Source: Thermotogaceae bacterium (GTDB taxonomy: Bacteria > Thermotogota > Thermotogae > B21-G9 > HyVt-16). Taken from it: a DNA stretch of 16,394 nucleotides. The stretch spans positions 1 to 16,394 of the forward strand of contig DQYP01000045.1 of the NCBI GenBank assembly GCA_011043375.1. Direction: 5' to 3'. The translations under genes and the position numbers were made by a program. The notes beneath the pieces are model-generated. The model searched no databases, had not been told where the DNA came from, and worked only from the letters and a program-made list of their open reading frames with translations. This document shows, in pieces, positions 1 to 7,376 of this stretch (position 1 is the first letter of the stretch; every line of letters starts with the position of its first letter).

Positions 1-53
1 TAGCAGATGAATATTATTGAAGTCTTTGAAAATCTAAGAAGTAATAGTAATTA

Positions 54-226
54 GGAATAAGATCCCTCACATTCATTCGGGGTAACATTTTTTGTTTTTG
101 TCGTTTCGGTGGTATTTTTTTGTTTTCGTCATTCCAATGACACTTTTCTTGTTTTTATCACCCTGGGGGATATTTCTCTTGTTTTTCGTCATTCCGAGGA
201 ACAATAGTGACGAGGAATCTTATTCC
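54..226. repeat. Repeat element with inverted ends and internal degenerate tandem units
   Basis: The left end GGAATAAGATCCCTCAC (54-70) is the reverse complement of the right end GTGACGAGGAATCTTATTCC (207-226), apart from one mismatch and a 3-nt gap. Between them lie degenerate units with a GTTTT(T)NGTC core at about 94, 122, 151 and 181, a period of 28-30 bp, most followed by an ATTCC..GGA-like stretch and a T-rich spacer. CGTCA (187-191) and TGACG (208-212) also form a local inverted pair. The GTCATTCCGAGGA / GACGAGGAATC words resemble short dispersed REP-like repeats common in intergenic DNA of many bacteria. There is no transposase and no clear target-site duplication. It could be a MITE-like or REP-like element. 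Bases 1-53 before it contain stops in all forward frames and no gene I can recognise; an upstream + strand gene might end at 8-10 or 18-20, but this cannot be shown. Confidence 0.6.
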
Positions 227-237
227 AAATAAGTTTT

Positions 238-266
238 TTCATATCAATACTCTTAGTTAACATAAT
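238..266 (+). promoter_or_regulatory. Candidate sigma-A type promoter before the D-cysteine desulfhydrase gene
   Basis: TTCATA (238-243) and CATAAT (261-266) are separated by 17 bp, matching the -35 and -10 consensus at 4/6 and 5/6 positions. Transcription would start near 273, just upstream of the SD AAGGGGG and the ATG at 291. It lies immediately after the repeat element. The region is AT-rich, so chance matches are likely. Confidence 0.35.
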
Positions 267-290
267 CAACAGATAAGGGGGAATAAAAAG

Positions 291-1277
291 ATGAAACCTC
301 GAATATTGAACCAAAAATTAAATCTCGCTTTGCTACCAACTCCAATCAAGAAATTAGAAAAACTGAGTGAGGAATATGGTTTCGACTTGTACGTTAAAGA
401 AGATGATATGACACACTTTTTGGCAAGTGGAAATAAGATAAGAAAACTCGAGTATCTACTCAAGAATGCCAAGGACGAAGGGGCCGACATAACTTTCACC
501 TGTGGAGGTGTACAATCCAATCACTGCAGGGCAACCGCTGTTCTCTCGAAGATGCTTGGTATGCAACCTGTACTGTTCCTGAGAGGAACGGAACCTGATG
601 TTTTCAATGGCAACCTCCTGGTAGACAAACTCATAGGCTCGGAAATCGTTTACGTTACTCCGGAACAGTATCAAAATATTGATGAGATATTTCAGGAATA
701 CAAGGAGAAATATGAGGCAAAAGGGAAGAAAGTTTATGTGATCCCAGAAGGTGGTTCAAACTCCATCGGAGCTCTGGGATATATGAATGCGGTTTTTGAG
801 ATGAACGAACAGACGGATTTAGATGAAATTGATGCCATTTGTTGCGCTCTTGGAAGTGGTGGTACCGTTGCAGGATTAGTTGCGGGCTTGGTCCTTTTGG
901 ATAAAAAATGTGGTGTCGTGGGCTTCAATGTAACAAAAACCGATCGTGAAAAATTCTTAGACAAGGTGTTCTATCTTTTGAATGGCATGAAGAATTTCGA
1001 GATAGACTTAAAGGTTGAAAATGCCAAAGTGGAAGTGATCGATGATTTCTCAGGGCCAGCCTATGCCGTACCTACAGAGGAGGATCTAAAACTGATAAAA
1101 CATGTTGCAGAAACGGAAACAATGATTTTGGATCCAGTCTATACCTCGAAAGCACTCAGAGGTACTATAGAAACATTCAAGAACACTGGTAAGAAAGTTC
1201 TTTTCATCCATACAGGAGGAACATTTGGACTTTTTGCCCAAGCCGAGGGAATGACTGATGTAATAAAAAGTTATTGA
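291..1277 (+). CDS. dcyD: D-cysteine desulfhydrase-like PLP-dependent enzyme
   Basis: This 328-residue fold-type II PLP enzyme belongs to the ACC deaminase / D-cysteine desulfhydrase family, whose D-cysteine members yield pyruvate, sulfide and ammonia. The predicted Schiff-base lysine is K49 in SGNKIRKLEYL. GGVQSNHCRAT follows, then a glycine-rich phosphate-binding stretch (GSGGTVAGL) and the C-terminal IHTGGTFGLF. The active-site tyrosines of the family are present in GPAYAVP and DPVY (Y284). ACC deaminase has Glu after that second tyrosine and Leu in the later loop; here both are Thr (T285 and T308), as in D-cysteine desulfhydrases, so ACC deaminase activity is unlikely. The length is normal. 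The ATG at 291 has a strong SD (AAGGGGG) about 9 nt upstream. The protein is probably cytoplasmic. It is separated from rbfA by 44 nt holding a promoter candidate, so it may be its own unit. Substrate preference within the family remains inferred. Confidence 0.85.
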   Translation: MKPRILNQKLNLALLPTPIKKLEKLSEEYGFDLYVKEDDMTHFLASGNKIRKLEYLLKNAKDEGADITFTCGGVQSNHCRATAVLSKMLGMQPVLFLRGTEPDVFNGNLLVDKLIGSEIVYVTPEQYQNIDEIFQEYKEKYEAKGKKVYVIPEGGSNSIGALGYMNAVFEMNEQTDLDEIDAICCALGSGGTVAGLVAGLVLLDKKCGVVGFNVTKTDREKFLDKVFYLLNGMKNFEIDLKVENAKVEVIDDFSGPAYAVPTEEDLKLIKHVAETETMILDPVYTSKALRGTIETFKNTGKKVLFIHTGGTFGLFAQAEGMTDVIKSY

Positions 1278-1283
1278 TATAAT
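1275..1283 (+). promoter_or_regulatory. Extended -10 promoter candidate for the rbfA-truB-ribF operon
   Basis: TGATATAAT carries a perfect TATAAT (1278-1283) with the TG of an extended -10 element. It starts within the stop codon of the preceding gene and lies 38 nt upstream of the rbfA ATG. The -35 position at 17-bp spacing (CTGATG, 1255-1260) is weak, which an extended -10 can tolerate. It sits in the only gap before a run of closely packed genes, which suits the operon promoter. No terminator hairpin is visible between the two genes. Confidence 0.45.
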
Positions 1284-1321
1284 GGAGTAATCCTTATTCA
1301 ACATACAAGAGGTGAAGAAAA

Positions 1322-1705
1322 ATGAGTATTTATAGAAAAGAAATGCTTGAATCTGAGATGTTGAAACTGTTATCAGAAGCTGTTTCTGAGATGAAAGATC
1401 CGAGAGTGAAGAAGGAAAGAATAAGTTTCACGAGGGTACTCCTCTCAAACGACAAAAGATACGCGGATGTCTTTGTGAGTATTTTGGGAAGTGACACGGA
1501 TATAGAGGAAACACTTGAAATACTCGAAAAGGCTAAAGGATTCTTCAAAAGTTACATAGGTAAGAACATAAGAATATACACGATCCCGGAGATACGTTTC
1601 AAAAAAGACAGAGGGATAGAACAGAGCATAAAAATCCAACAGATACTTGAAAAAATCAATAAAGAGAAGAAAGGAGCGGATGAAAGCGAAAAAGAAGGAG
1701 ATTGA
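1322..1705 (+). CDS. rbfA: Ribosome-binding factor A (30S maturation)
   Basis: RbfA is a single-domain KH-type protein that binds the 30S subunit and helps mature the 5' end of 16S rRNA, notably in the cold. This 127-residue protein has the family layout: an N-terminal helix ending in MKDPRV, the central strand region FTRVLLSNDKRYADVFVSI, and the C-terminal signature PEIRFKKDRGIEQSIKIQQI. The length is typical, with a charged Lys/Glu-rich tail. ATG at 1322 follows an AGAGGTGA SD. Its 3' end overlaps truB by 26 nt, and the rbfA-truB-ribF order is common in bacteria. The usual infB/nusA neighbour is not directly upstream here. Confidence 0.95.
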   Translation: MSIYRKEMLESEMLKLLSEAVSEMKDPRVKKERISFTRVLLSNDKRYADVFVSILGSDTDIEETLEILEKAKGFFKSYIGKNIRIYTIPEIRFKKDRGIEQSIKIQQILEKINKEKKGADESEKEGD

Positions 1706-2660
1706 CACTAAAGTATCCGGTATATTACTCGTTAATAAGCCTGTAGGTCCAACCTCACACGACATAGTGGATTATATAAGAAAGAGATTCAAATTCAAAA
1801 AAGTTGGGCATGCTGGGACCCTTGATCCTTTTGCTGAAGGTTTGCTTGTGATAGGTATAAACAAGGGAACAAGGATCTTGGAATTTTTTAAGGACGATAC
1901 CAAAGTTTACACCGCAAAAGCAAAATTAGGTCTTATAACTGAAACCTTTGATATAACCGGGGAAGTAAGAGAAGAAAACGAATGTAATGCAACCGAAAAG
2001 AAGATTATCGCAGTTTTTGAATCCTTTGTGGGAAAATATAAGCAGGTCCCTCCTGCATACTCGGCGAGGAAATACAAAGGCAAGAAACTATATGAACTGG
2101 CAAGACAAGGTGTTATAATAAGGCTTCCACCCAAATTAGTTGAAATAAAGTGGCTGAAAGTAGAACACGTGGATATATCGAAAAAAATCGTCCGTTTCTC
2201 CACAGAAGTCTCCTCTGGAACCTACATAAGATCTTTAGCCATGGATGTTGGATATAAATTGGGATGTGGTGCTACTCTGATAGAGTTAAAAAGAATAAAA
2301 TCTGGAAGATTCAAGATAGAAAATGCGATCAGATTGGAAAATGCTTCAGACGAAGAAGTGCTCGATAATATAATTCCAATACGAAAAGTTCTGGATTTTC
2401 TCCCAGGGATAGTTATCAAAGAAGATTACGTAAAGAATGTTATGAATGGTGCTCAGATTTACTCGACAAATGTTGAAAAATTGATGGGAAATTTTGGAAA
2501 AGGAGAACGGATCAGAATAATCAACAAAAACGGTGATTTAATAGCAATCGCAATATCCGAGAGAACAAAGAATTTCATAAACACATTGATGAAAAGGGGA
2601 ATCAAAGATAGAGTGGCAAAACTGTATAAAGTCTTAGGTGACGTGGGTGATATAAGTTGA
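1680..2660 (+). CDS. truB: tRNA pseudouridine(55) synthase TruB
   Basis: TruB converts U55 in the T-loop of tRNAs to pseudouridine. From the ATG at 1680 the protein has 326 residues: GILLVNKPVGPTSHD near the N terminus, the catalytic motif GHAGTLDPFAEGLL with nucleophile D49, then YSARKYKGKKLYELAR, SSGTYIRSLAMDVG, and a C-terminal PUA-like domain beginning around DFLPGIVIKEDYV. I chose ATG 1680 because AAGGAG lies just upstream and the protein then begins shortly before the conserved NKP motif. A TTG at 1647 would add 11 basic residues with no SD. The gene overlaps rbfA by 26 nt, and its stop overlaps the ribF start, which suggests coupled translation. Confidence 0.95.
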   Translation: MKAKKKEIDTKVSGILLVNKPVGPTSHDIVDYIRKRFKFKKVGHAGTLDPFAEGLLVIGINKGTRILEFFKDDTKVYTAKAKLGLITETFDITGEVREENECNATEKKIIAVFESFVGKYKQVPPAYSARKYKGKKLYELARQGVIIRLPPKLVEIKWLKVEHVDISKKIVRFSTEVSSGTYIRSLAMDVGYKLGCGATLIELKRIKSGRFKIENAIRLENASDEEVLDNIIPIRKVLDFLPGIVIKEDYVKNVMNGAQIYSTNVEKLMGNFGKGERIRIINKNGDLIAIAISERTKNFINTLMKRGIKDRVAKLYKVLGDVGDIS

Positions 2661-3628
2661 AAAAGAAAGGTTCTATAGTGACAATAGGTGTCTTTGACGG
2701 CGTCCATTTGGGTCACAGAGTCATCATCCGAAAGGCTATAGAAGAGGCCAAACGGTATGGATTGACTGTTCACATCCTTTCCATAATTTACCCGTTCGAT
2801 TATTACAGAGAAAACTTCAGAGGGTTGATAATCACTCCCAGTGAAAGACTCGAAAAATTGGAAGATTTGGGAATAGATCTCATAACTTTCCTTGACCTTG
2901 TGGAAATAAAGGATATGCATCCGGAAGATTTCGTCAAAAATATATTGTTGAAACTCGTGCAAGCTGTAAAGGTTATCGTTGGACATGACTTCAAATTTGG
3001 AAAAGACAAAAAAGGGGATATAAATTTCCTGAGATTTTTGGGAAACAAACATGGTTTTTCCGTTCGTGAAATTCCACCGATATATCACAAAAACGTCAGG
3101 ATAAGTAGCACTCTGATAAGAGAATTAATCAGTTGTGGAAGAGTGGAAGAGGCCCGAGAGCTTCTTGGAGAACCTTATTTTATCAGTGGAGTGGTTATAG
3201 AAGGTAGGAAATTCGGTAGGAAACTCGGATTTCCTACCATAAACATAAAAAGGCCACAGGAAAGACTCGTTGTACCCAAAAACGGAGTTTACATAGTTCG
3301 AGTGAAAATAAGCGATGGTTACTTTCCTGGGGTCATGAATATCGGTATGACCCCAACCATTTCGGATGATTACAGGCTGAAATATGAGATACATCTATTA
3401 GACTTCAATGGAGATCTATATAACAAAAAAGTCACAGTGCAGCTATTGAAATTTTTGAGAGAGGAGGAAAAGTTTAGAAGCATTGATGAGCTGAAGGAAA
3501 AGATAAAGGAAGATGTCGATAAAGCGAGAGAATATTTTCTTTTGAACGGCAACAATGTTGGGGAGGTTCAGGAAATTGAGGTACAAACTGATAGCGATAG
3601 ATCTCGATGGTACATTGTTGAACGATGA
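2657..3628 (+). CDS. ribF: Bifunctional riboflavin kinase / FAD synthetase RibF
   Basis: RibF phosphorylates riboflavin to FMN and adenylates FMN to FAD in the cytoplasm. The N-terminal adenylyltransferase half carries GVFDGVHLGH (11-20), VGHDFKFG (108-115) and ISSTLIR (149-155). The C-terminal kinase half carries GRKLGFPTINI, with PTIN replacing the usual PTAN but keeping P, T and N, and YEIHLLDFNGDLY with the expected Glu. The core ends near residue 294 (AREYF); a tail of about 29 residues with no recognised motif follows. The TTG start at 2657 overlaps the truB stop (TTGA) and is preceded by a purine-rich GTGGGTGA. The last 53 nt overlap the next gene in another frame, so the tail is partly a by-product of that gene's 5' end. 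Confidence 0.93.
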   Translation: MKKKGSIVTIGVFDGVHLGHRVIIRKAIEEAKRYGLTVHILSIIYPFDYYRENFRGLIITPSERLEKLEDLGIDLITFLDLVEIKDMHPEDFVKNILLKLVQAVKVIVGHDFKFGKDKKGDINFLRFLGNKHGFSVREIPPIYHKNVRISSTLIRELISCGRVEEARELLGEPYFISGVVIEGRKFGRKLGFPTINIKRPQERLVVPKNGVYIVRVKISDGYFPGVMNIGMTPTISDDYRLKYEIHLLDFNGDLYNKKVTVQLLKFLREEEKFRSIDELKEKIKEDVDKAREYFLLNGNNVGEVQEIEVQTDSDRSRWYIVER

Positions 3629-4400
3629 GAAACAAATTTCAGATGCGAATGAGAGAGCAATAGAAGAAGCTCTAAACGCTGGCTATAAAGTAACAATATG
3701 CACTGGGAGATCACTTCAAGCGGCAAGGGATTATCTCCATAAAATTCCAAAAGATATCCCAGTCATCTTGCAAAATGGTGCTTTGATAGTTAGAAATCAT
3801 GGAAAAGAAATTTTAATCCAAAAAAAGCTATCGAAAGATTTGGTTTTAGAAATAGTTCGTGATCTTATGAACGATTTTGATCTACTTTTATTCAGAAGTT
3901 TTTTTGAAATCCCTGATATCTTTTTTGAAAGAATATCTCCTGACAATCCGTTTGGTCAATATTTTAAAAACAACATCTGGAGAATGAAAAAGGTTGAAAA
4001 CCTTGAAGAATTTGTGGATGATGAAGTGATAGAAGTGACTATCATGGGCGAAAAAGAAATAGTAGAAAAGTTTTTGGAATTTAAGAGTTATATTCGAAAA
4101 GTTTCAAAAATAATAAGTTCTATCGTTAATAATTGGGTCTTCTGCGAATTGTTCAACAAAGATGTTTCAAAAGATAAAGCCATTGAGTTCGTTGCAGGTT
4201 ATTATGGTATAGATTTATCAGAAATTGTTTTCATAGGAGATAATTACAATGATCTTGAGGTTATGAAAGCGGTTGGAATGCCAATAGCAATGGAAAACGC
4301 TCCAGAGGATGTGAAGAAGCATGTACAACTCATTGTTCCAAGTAATGAAGAAAATGGTGTGGCAATCGCTTTAAAGAAAATAATCAAAGGTGAGGTGTGA
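3576..4400 (+). CDS. Cof-type HAD-superfamily (IIB) phosphatase
   Basis: This 274-residue HAD hydrolase is of the Cof/YidA type, Mg-dependent cytoplasmic phosphatases that act on sugar phosphates, nucleotides or cofactor phosphates. Visible motifs: I, IAIDLDGTLL with D9 nucleophile and D11 acid/base; II, ICTGRS with T43; III, K199 in VSKDKA; IV, FIGDNYNDLEVM with D222 and D226. The IIB cap domain lies between motifs II and III. I chose TTG 3576, giving MRYKLIAIDLDG, because GGGGAGG (3560-3566) sits 9 nt upstream. ATG 3555 would add residues and place that SD inside the gene. The start is inside the ribF 3' end. The flavin-gene neighbour hints at phosphorylated flavin-pathway substrates, a role known for some HAD enzymes, but that is only a suggestion; the substrate is unknown. 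Confidence 0.88.
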   Translation: MRYKLIAIDLDGTLLNDEKQISDANERAIEEALNAGYKVTICTGRSLQAARDYLHKIPKDIPVILQNGALIVRNHGKEILIQKKLSKDLVLEIVRDLMNDFDLLLFRSFFEIPDIFFERISPDNPFGQYFKNNIWRMKKVENLEEFVDDEVIEVTIMGEKEIVEKFLEFKSYIRKVSKIISSIVNNWVFCELFNKDVSKDKAIEFVAGYYGIDLSEIVFIGDNYNDLEVMKAVGMPIAMENAPEDVKKHVQLIVPSNEENGVAIALKKIIKGEV

Positions 4401-4403
4401 AAC

Positions 4404-5570
4404 GTGAATGTACCTCTTTCATCACCTGAAATAACACAGGAAGATATAAAGGAAGTTATGGATGTTTTGAAGAGTGGAAGGTTGAGCATAGGGCCGAGAA
4501 TAGAAGAATTTGAAAGGTTAATCGCTAAATATGTAGGGGTTAAATATGCAATTGGAGTCAACAGTGGAACTAGTGCACTACATTTGATTCTAAGATCTCT
4601 GGAAATTGGAGAAGGTGATCTGGTCATAACAACCCCTTTCAGTTTTGTTGCTTCCTCTAATGTTATGCTTTTTGAAAAGGCGTTGCCAATTTTTGCCGAT
4701 ATCGATCCCAACACTTTGAATCTATCCCCAAAAGCCGTCAATGAAGTTATCGAAAATCTGAGAAAGGGTAAAATGAGTGCCGGAAAAATCAATGTAGATC
4801 CTTCAAAATTGAGAGCAATCTTGGTGGTTGATGTTTTTGGTCAACCAGCAGATTGGGATGAATTTGAAAAAATAGCTGAAGAAAATGGATTGGAATTGAT
4901 AGAGGATTCGTGCGAAGCAATTGGAGCTGAATACAAAGGTAGAAAGGTAGGAACTTTTGGTAGTGCAGGAGCTTTTGCCTTTTATCCCAATAAGCAGATC
5001 ACCACAGGAGAAGGTGGTGTTATTGTAACCAATGATGAAAAAATTCATATTCTCTCAAGAAGTATGAGAAATCAAGGTAGAGGAGAAGGCGATGAGTGGC
5101 TAACACATTCAAGGTTGGGTTACAATTACCGGTTGGATGAGATGTCTGCCGCACTCGGAGTGTCACAATTGAGAAGACTCGATGCCATTCTTAGAAAAAG
5201 AGAAAAAGTTGCCCAGATTTACAACGAATTGTTGAGCAATGTTAAAGGCATTGAAACTCCTTACATATCTCCAGCAACCACAAAGATGAGTTGGTTCGTG
5301 TACGTTGTGAAGCTCGATAAAAACATCGATAGAGATAAGGTCATGGAATACCTGAAAGAGAATGGTATTCAAACTCGTCCATATTTTCTTGCAATACACC
5401 TTCAAAAATTTTATAGGGAAACTTTTGGATATTCAGAAGGCTATTTTCCTGTAACCGAGGATGTTTCAAAAAGAACGCTCGCTTTACCATTTTTCAACAA
5501 CATAAGCCGTGAAGCACAGGAATATGTAGTCGAAAAACTCAAAGAAGCTATAGAGAAGTTTTGTAGATAA
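4404..5570 (+). CDS. DegT/DnrJ/EryC1/StrS-family PLP aminotransferase
   Basis: Fold-type I PLP enzymes of this family usually transaminate keto-sugar nucleotides to make amino sugars for surface glycans or natural products. The 388-residue protein begins VPLSSPEITQEDIKEV. It has the cofactor region VNSGTSALHL, the PLP-binding Asp D168 in IEDSCEAIGAEYKG, the Schiff-base lysine K197 in FYPNKQITTGEGG, and the family's NYRLDEMSAALGVSQL. It appears full length. The GTG start at 4404 has the SD AAAGGTGAGG. No nucleotide-sugar epimerase, dehydratase or glycosyltransferase is adjacent, so the pathway cannot be deduced. The next gene is the envelope gene lnt. The family call is firm; the substrate is not known. 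Confidence 0.88.
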   Translation: MNVPLSSPEITQEDIKEVMDVLKSGRLSIGPRIEEFERLIAKYVGVKYAIGVNSGTSALHLILRSLEIGEGDLVITTPFSFVASSNVMLFEKALPIFADIDPNTLNLSPKAVNEVIENLRKGKMSAGKINVDPSKLRAILVVDVFGQPADWDEFEKIAEENGLELIEDSCEAIGAEYKGRKVGTFGSAGAFAFYPNKQITTGEGGVIVTNDEKIHILSRSMRNQGRGEGDEWLTHSRLGYNYRLDEMSAALGVSQLRRLDAILRKREKVAQIYNELLSNVKGIETPYISPATTKMSWFVYVVKLDKNIDRDKVMEYLKENGIQTRPYFLAIHLQKFYRETFGYSEGYFPVTEDVSKRTLALPFFNNISREAQEYVVEKLKEAIEKFCR

Positions 5571-5581
5571 TGAGGGGGAAA

Positions 5582-7138
5582 ATGGAAGTGACATTATCCC
5601 CAAAAGTGAGGAATCTATTCACATCGATTCTACTGACCTTACTATCAGCTTTTCTAACATCTATGGCAATGCCTGGTTTTTTGACCGATATCTTCATATG
5701 GTTCTCACTCGCTTTTTTGTTCAAAGCCTTGGATGACCAAAGAATCCTTGGCAAGGTATTACTTTCGTATCTTTTTGGAAACATCTTTCTCGCAATAACC
5801 TTCTTTTGGCAATTACCCACGTTAGTCGAGGAATTACCGAGTGTTACGAACAACTTTTCAAGTTGGGTTGGACTAATAGCATTCATCTTAGAAGTTACGA
5901 TAATTGGTGCTCCTTTATATGCGTTATTTGGTTTGTTGTATGCTGTTTTGAAGAAATTTTTTGAAGGCAATAAACTTCATTATGCTCTCTTCACAGCTTC
6001 ATTGTATACCATAATCGAATACCTACGAGGTCTCGGTCCTCTTGGATTCACCGGTGGAAGACTATCCGACGCCCTATACAAGGAAACAGGCCTTCTGCAA
6101 ATCACGTCTTTCACAGGAACTCTTGGTCTTGTGTTTTTAATAGTCTTTGTTAACGCTTTGATCTACAAACTCCATTCTGAAAAACAACAAAATAGCTTCT
6201 TGAAAACGATCGCAATCATTGGAGTGTTTTACATCCTCAACTCACTGATATTCACATTTTTGGTTCCAATCGAAGGGAATGAAAAATCACAAAAGCCTTT
6301 CAAGATAATGGCACTTCAGACGAATGTTTCACAGGAGGAAAAATACTTCAACGACTTCAACAAATTGGCTGACAGATTGCTCGCTTTGGCTGATTCTGCA
6401 AAAGAATCGAACGAAAAGGTAGATTTGTATGTTTTTCCAGAAGCGGCATTTATAATCGATGTTGAGGATGTACCAACGTTGAAAAAGAAAATAGAAGATT
6501 TCGTTGACAACCTAAAGATACCAATGCTCGTAGGTTATCCAGTCATAGGTGAAAAGAAGTATAATCAAGTTCGCCTTGTGAAACCAGGAGAGGGATTCAC
6601 AGGTGAGTTCTATGCGAAGATAAAATTGACGCCTTTTGCCGAGATACTTCCTTTTCCAAAAATATTTGGTCATTTCTCATTTCTGAAGCTCATTGATTAT
6701 TATAATCCAGGACCAGAATTTCACGTATTTGAGTTAAAAAAACGAAAATTTTCCGTCGAGATATGTTTTGAATCCTTTTTTCCGCATATTAGTAGGAAAC
6801 TTGTGAAAAATGGAGCAAAATTTTTGATAGTTGTTACCAACGATGGTTGGTTTAAACAAAAAACAGCGTTGATTCAACACTTTTCAGAGAGTATTTTCAG
6901 AGCCGTGGAAAATCGGAGATATGTTTTGCAAATCTCCAACACTGGAATAACAGGATTAATAGATCCGTATGGTAGAATCATTAAGAGCCTTCCTATAAAA
7001 AAAGAATGTTTTTCTGTTTTTGAGGTATATGAAAACAGAGAAGTTACATTTTATAATAAATATGGTGATTGGTTCGTGATATTAACCCTTATGATCTTAA
7101 TTTTTATCCCATGCATCAGGAGGTGGATATCTCGATGA
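5582..7138 (+). CDS. lnt: Apolipoprotein N-acyltransferase Lnt
   Basis: Lnt transfers the third acyl chain to the N-terminal cysteine of lipoproteins at the outer face of the inner membrane. From ATG 5582 there are 518 residues: an N-terminal bundle of hydrophobic helices (about residues 10-230), a periplasmic carbon-nitrogen hydrolase domain (about 240-485) and a C-terminal membrane helix. The catalytic triad is visible: E287 in VFPEAAF, K346 in YAKIKLTPFAEILPFP and C395 in VEICFESFFP. Other family marks are EYLRGLGPLGFTGG before the hydrolase domain, TNDGWF and ISNTGITGLIDPYGR. ATG 5570 overlaps the preceding stop, but ATG 5582 is better placed behind GAGGGGG. The last bases overlap the next start (ATGA). 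Confidence 0.92.
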   Translation: MEVTLSPKVRNLFTSILLTLLSAFLTSMAMPGFLTDIFIWFSLAFLFKALDDQRILGKVLLSYLFGNIFLAITFFWQLPTLVEELPSVTNNFSSWVGLIAFILEVTIIGAPLYALFGLLYAVLKKFFEGNKLHYALFTASLYTIIEYLRGLGPLGFTGGRLSDALYKETGLLQITSFTGTLGLVFLIVFVNALIYKLHSEKQQNSFLKTIAIIGVFYILNSLIFTFLVPIEGNEKSQKPFKIMALQTNVSQEEKYFNDFNKLADRLLALADSAKESNEKVDLYVFPEAAFIIDVEDVPTLKKKIEDFVDNLKIPMLVGYPVIGEKKYNQVRLVKPGEGFTGEFYAKIKLTPFAEILPFPKIFGHFSFLKLIDYYNPGPEFHVFELKKRKFSVEICFESFFPHISRKLVKNGAKFLIVVTNDGWFKQKTALIQHFSESIFRAVENRRYVLQISNTGITGLIDPYGRIIKSLPIKKECFSVFEVYENREVTFYNKYGDWFVILTLMILIFIPCIRRWISR

Positions 7139-7329
7139 CAAACTGTGTTAACCGTGAAAATAATCTAAAAAATTGTAACTGTTCTTATCCAGGATGTCCA
7201 AGAAAGGGTATATGTTGTGAGTGCTTGAGTTACCATCGATCAAGAGGAGAGCTACCTGCATGTTATTTTTCTAACGATGCAGAAAGAACCTACGATAGAT
7301 CCATTTCTCATTTCAAAAGTCTAAATTGA
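7135..7329 (+). CDS. Small cysteine-rich DUF6485-type protein
   Basis: This 64-residue cytoplasmic-looking protein has eight cysteines (positions 4, 14, 16, 21, 27, 28, 30, 43) and H34. The core pattern CNCSYPGCPRKGICCECLSY is followed by HRSRGELPACYF and a tail with AERTYDRS. I recognise the pattern as the uncharacterised DUF6485 family. The cysteine spacing suggests a zinc or iron-sulfur site, which is inference. The start is certain: AGGAGGTGG (7118-7126) lies 8 nt upstream of ATG 7135, and the start overlaps the lnt stop. An in-frame ATG at 7069 lies within lnt and would add 22 unrelated residues. It is followed by a methyltransferase that itself carries a predicted Fe-S cluster. Function is unknown. 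Confidence 0.85.
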   Translation: MTNCVNRENNLKNCNCSYPGCPRKGICCECLSYHRSRGELPACYFSNDAERTYDRSISHFKSLN

Positions 7330-7352
7330 CAAGGAGGGAAGGACGCTTTTTT

Positions 7353-7370
7353 CTATCTTAAGGAAGATGG
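7353..7370 (+). promoter_or_regulatory. Hairpin exposing the SD upstream of the rlmD TTG start
   Basis: CTATCTT (7353-7359) can pair with AAGATGG (7364-7370), seven pairs with one G-U, around the tetraloop AAGG. The loop and start of the 3' arm hold the AGGAAG that is the only SD candidate for the TTG start at 7377. A run of T precedes the 5' arm. It could modulate initiation of the methyltransferase gene; it is short and may be fortuitous. Confidence 0.3.
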
Positions 7371-7376
7371 AATGTT

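Noticed and set aside
94..190. Regularly spaced short repeats that could suggest a CRISPR array
   Set aside because: The units are degenerate, the whole period is only 28-30 bp, there are no distinct spacers and no cas genes nearby.
2459..3088. A 209-codon open frame on the minus strand
   Set aside because: It is antisense to well-supported truB and ribF, has no recognisable motif or suitable SD, and its content follows from the codons of the opposite strand.
4244..4792. A 182-codon minus-strand open frame spanning the HAD/DegT junction
   Set aside because: It is fully antisense to two conserved genes and its low-complexity, Ser/Leu/Phe-rich translation is typical of a shadow frame.
7069..7134. 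Longer N terminus for the DUF6485 protein
   Set aside because: The extension lies entirely within lnt, is unlike the family, and a near-perfect SD marks ATG 7135.
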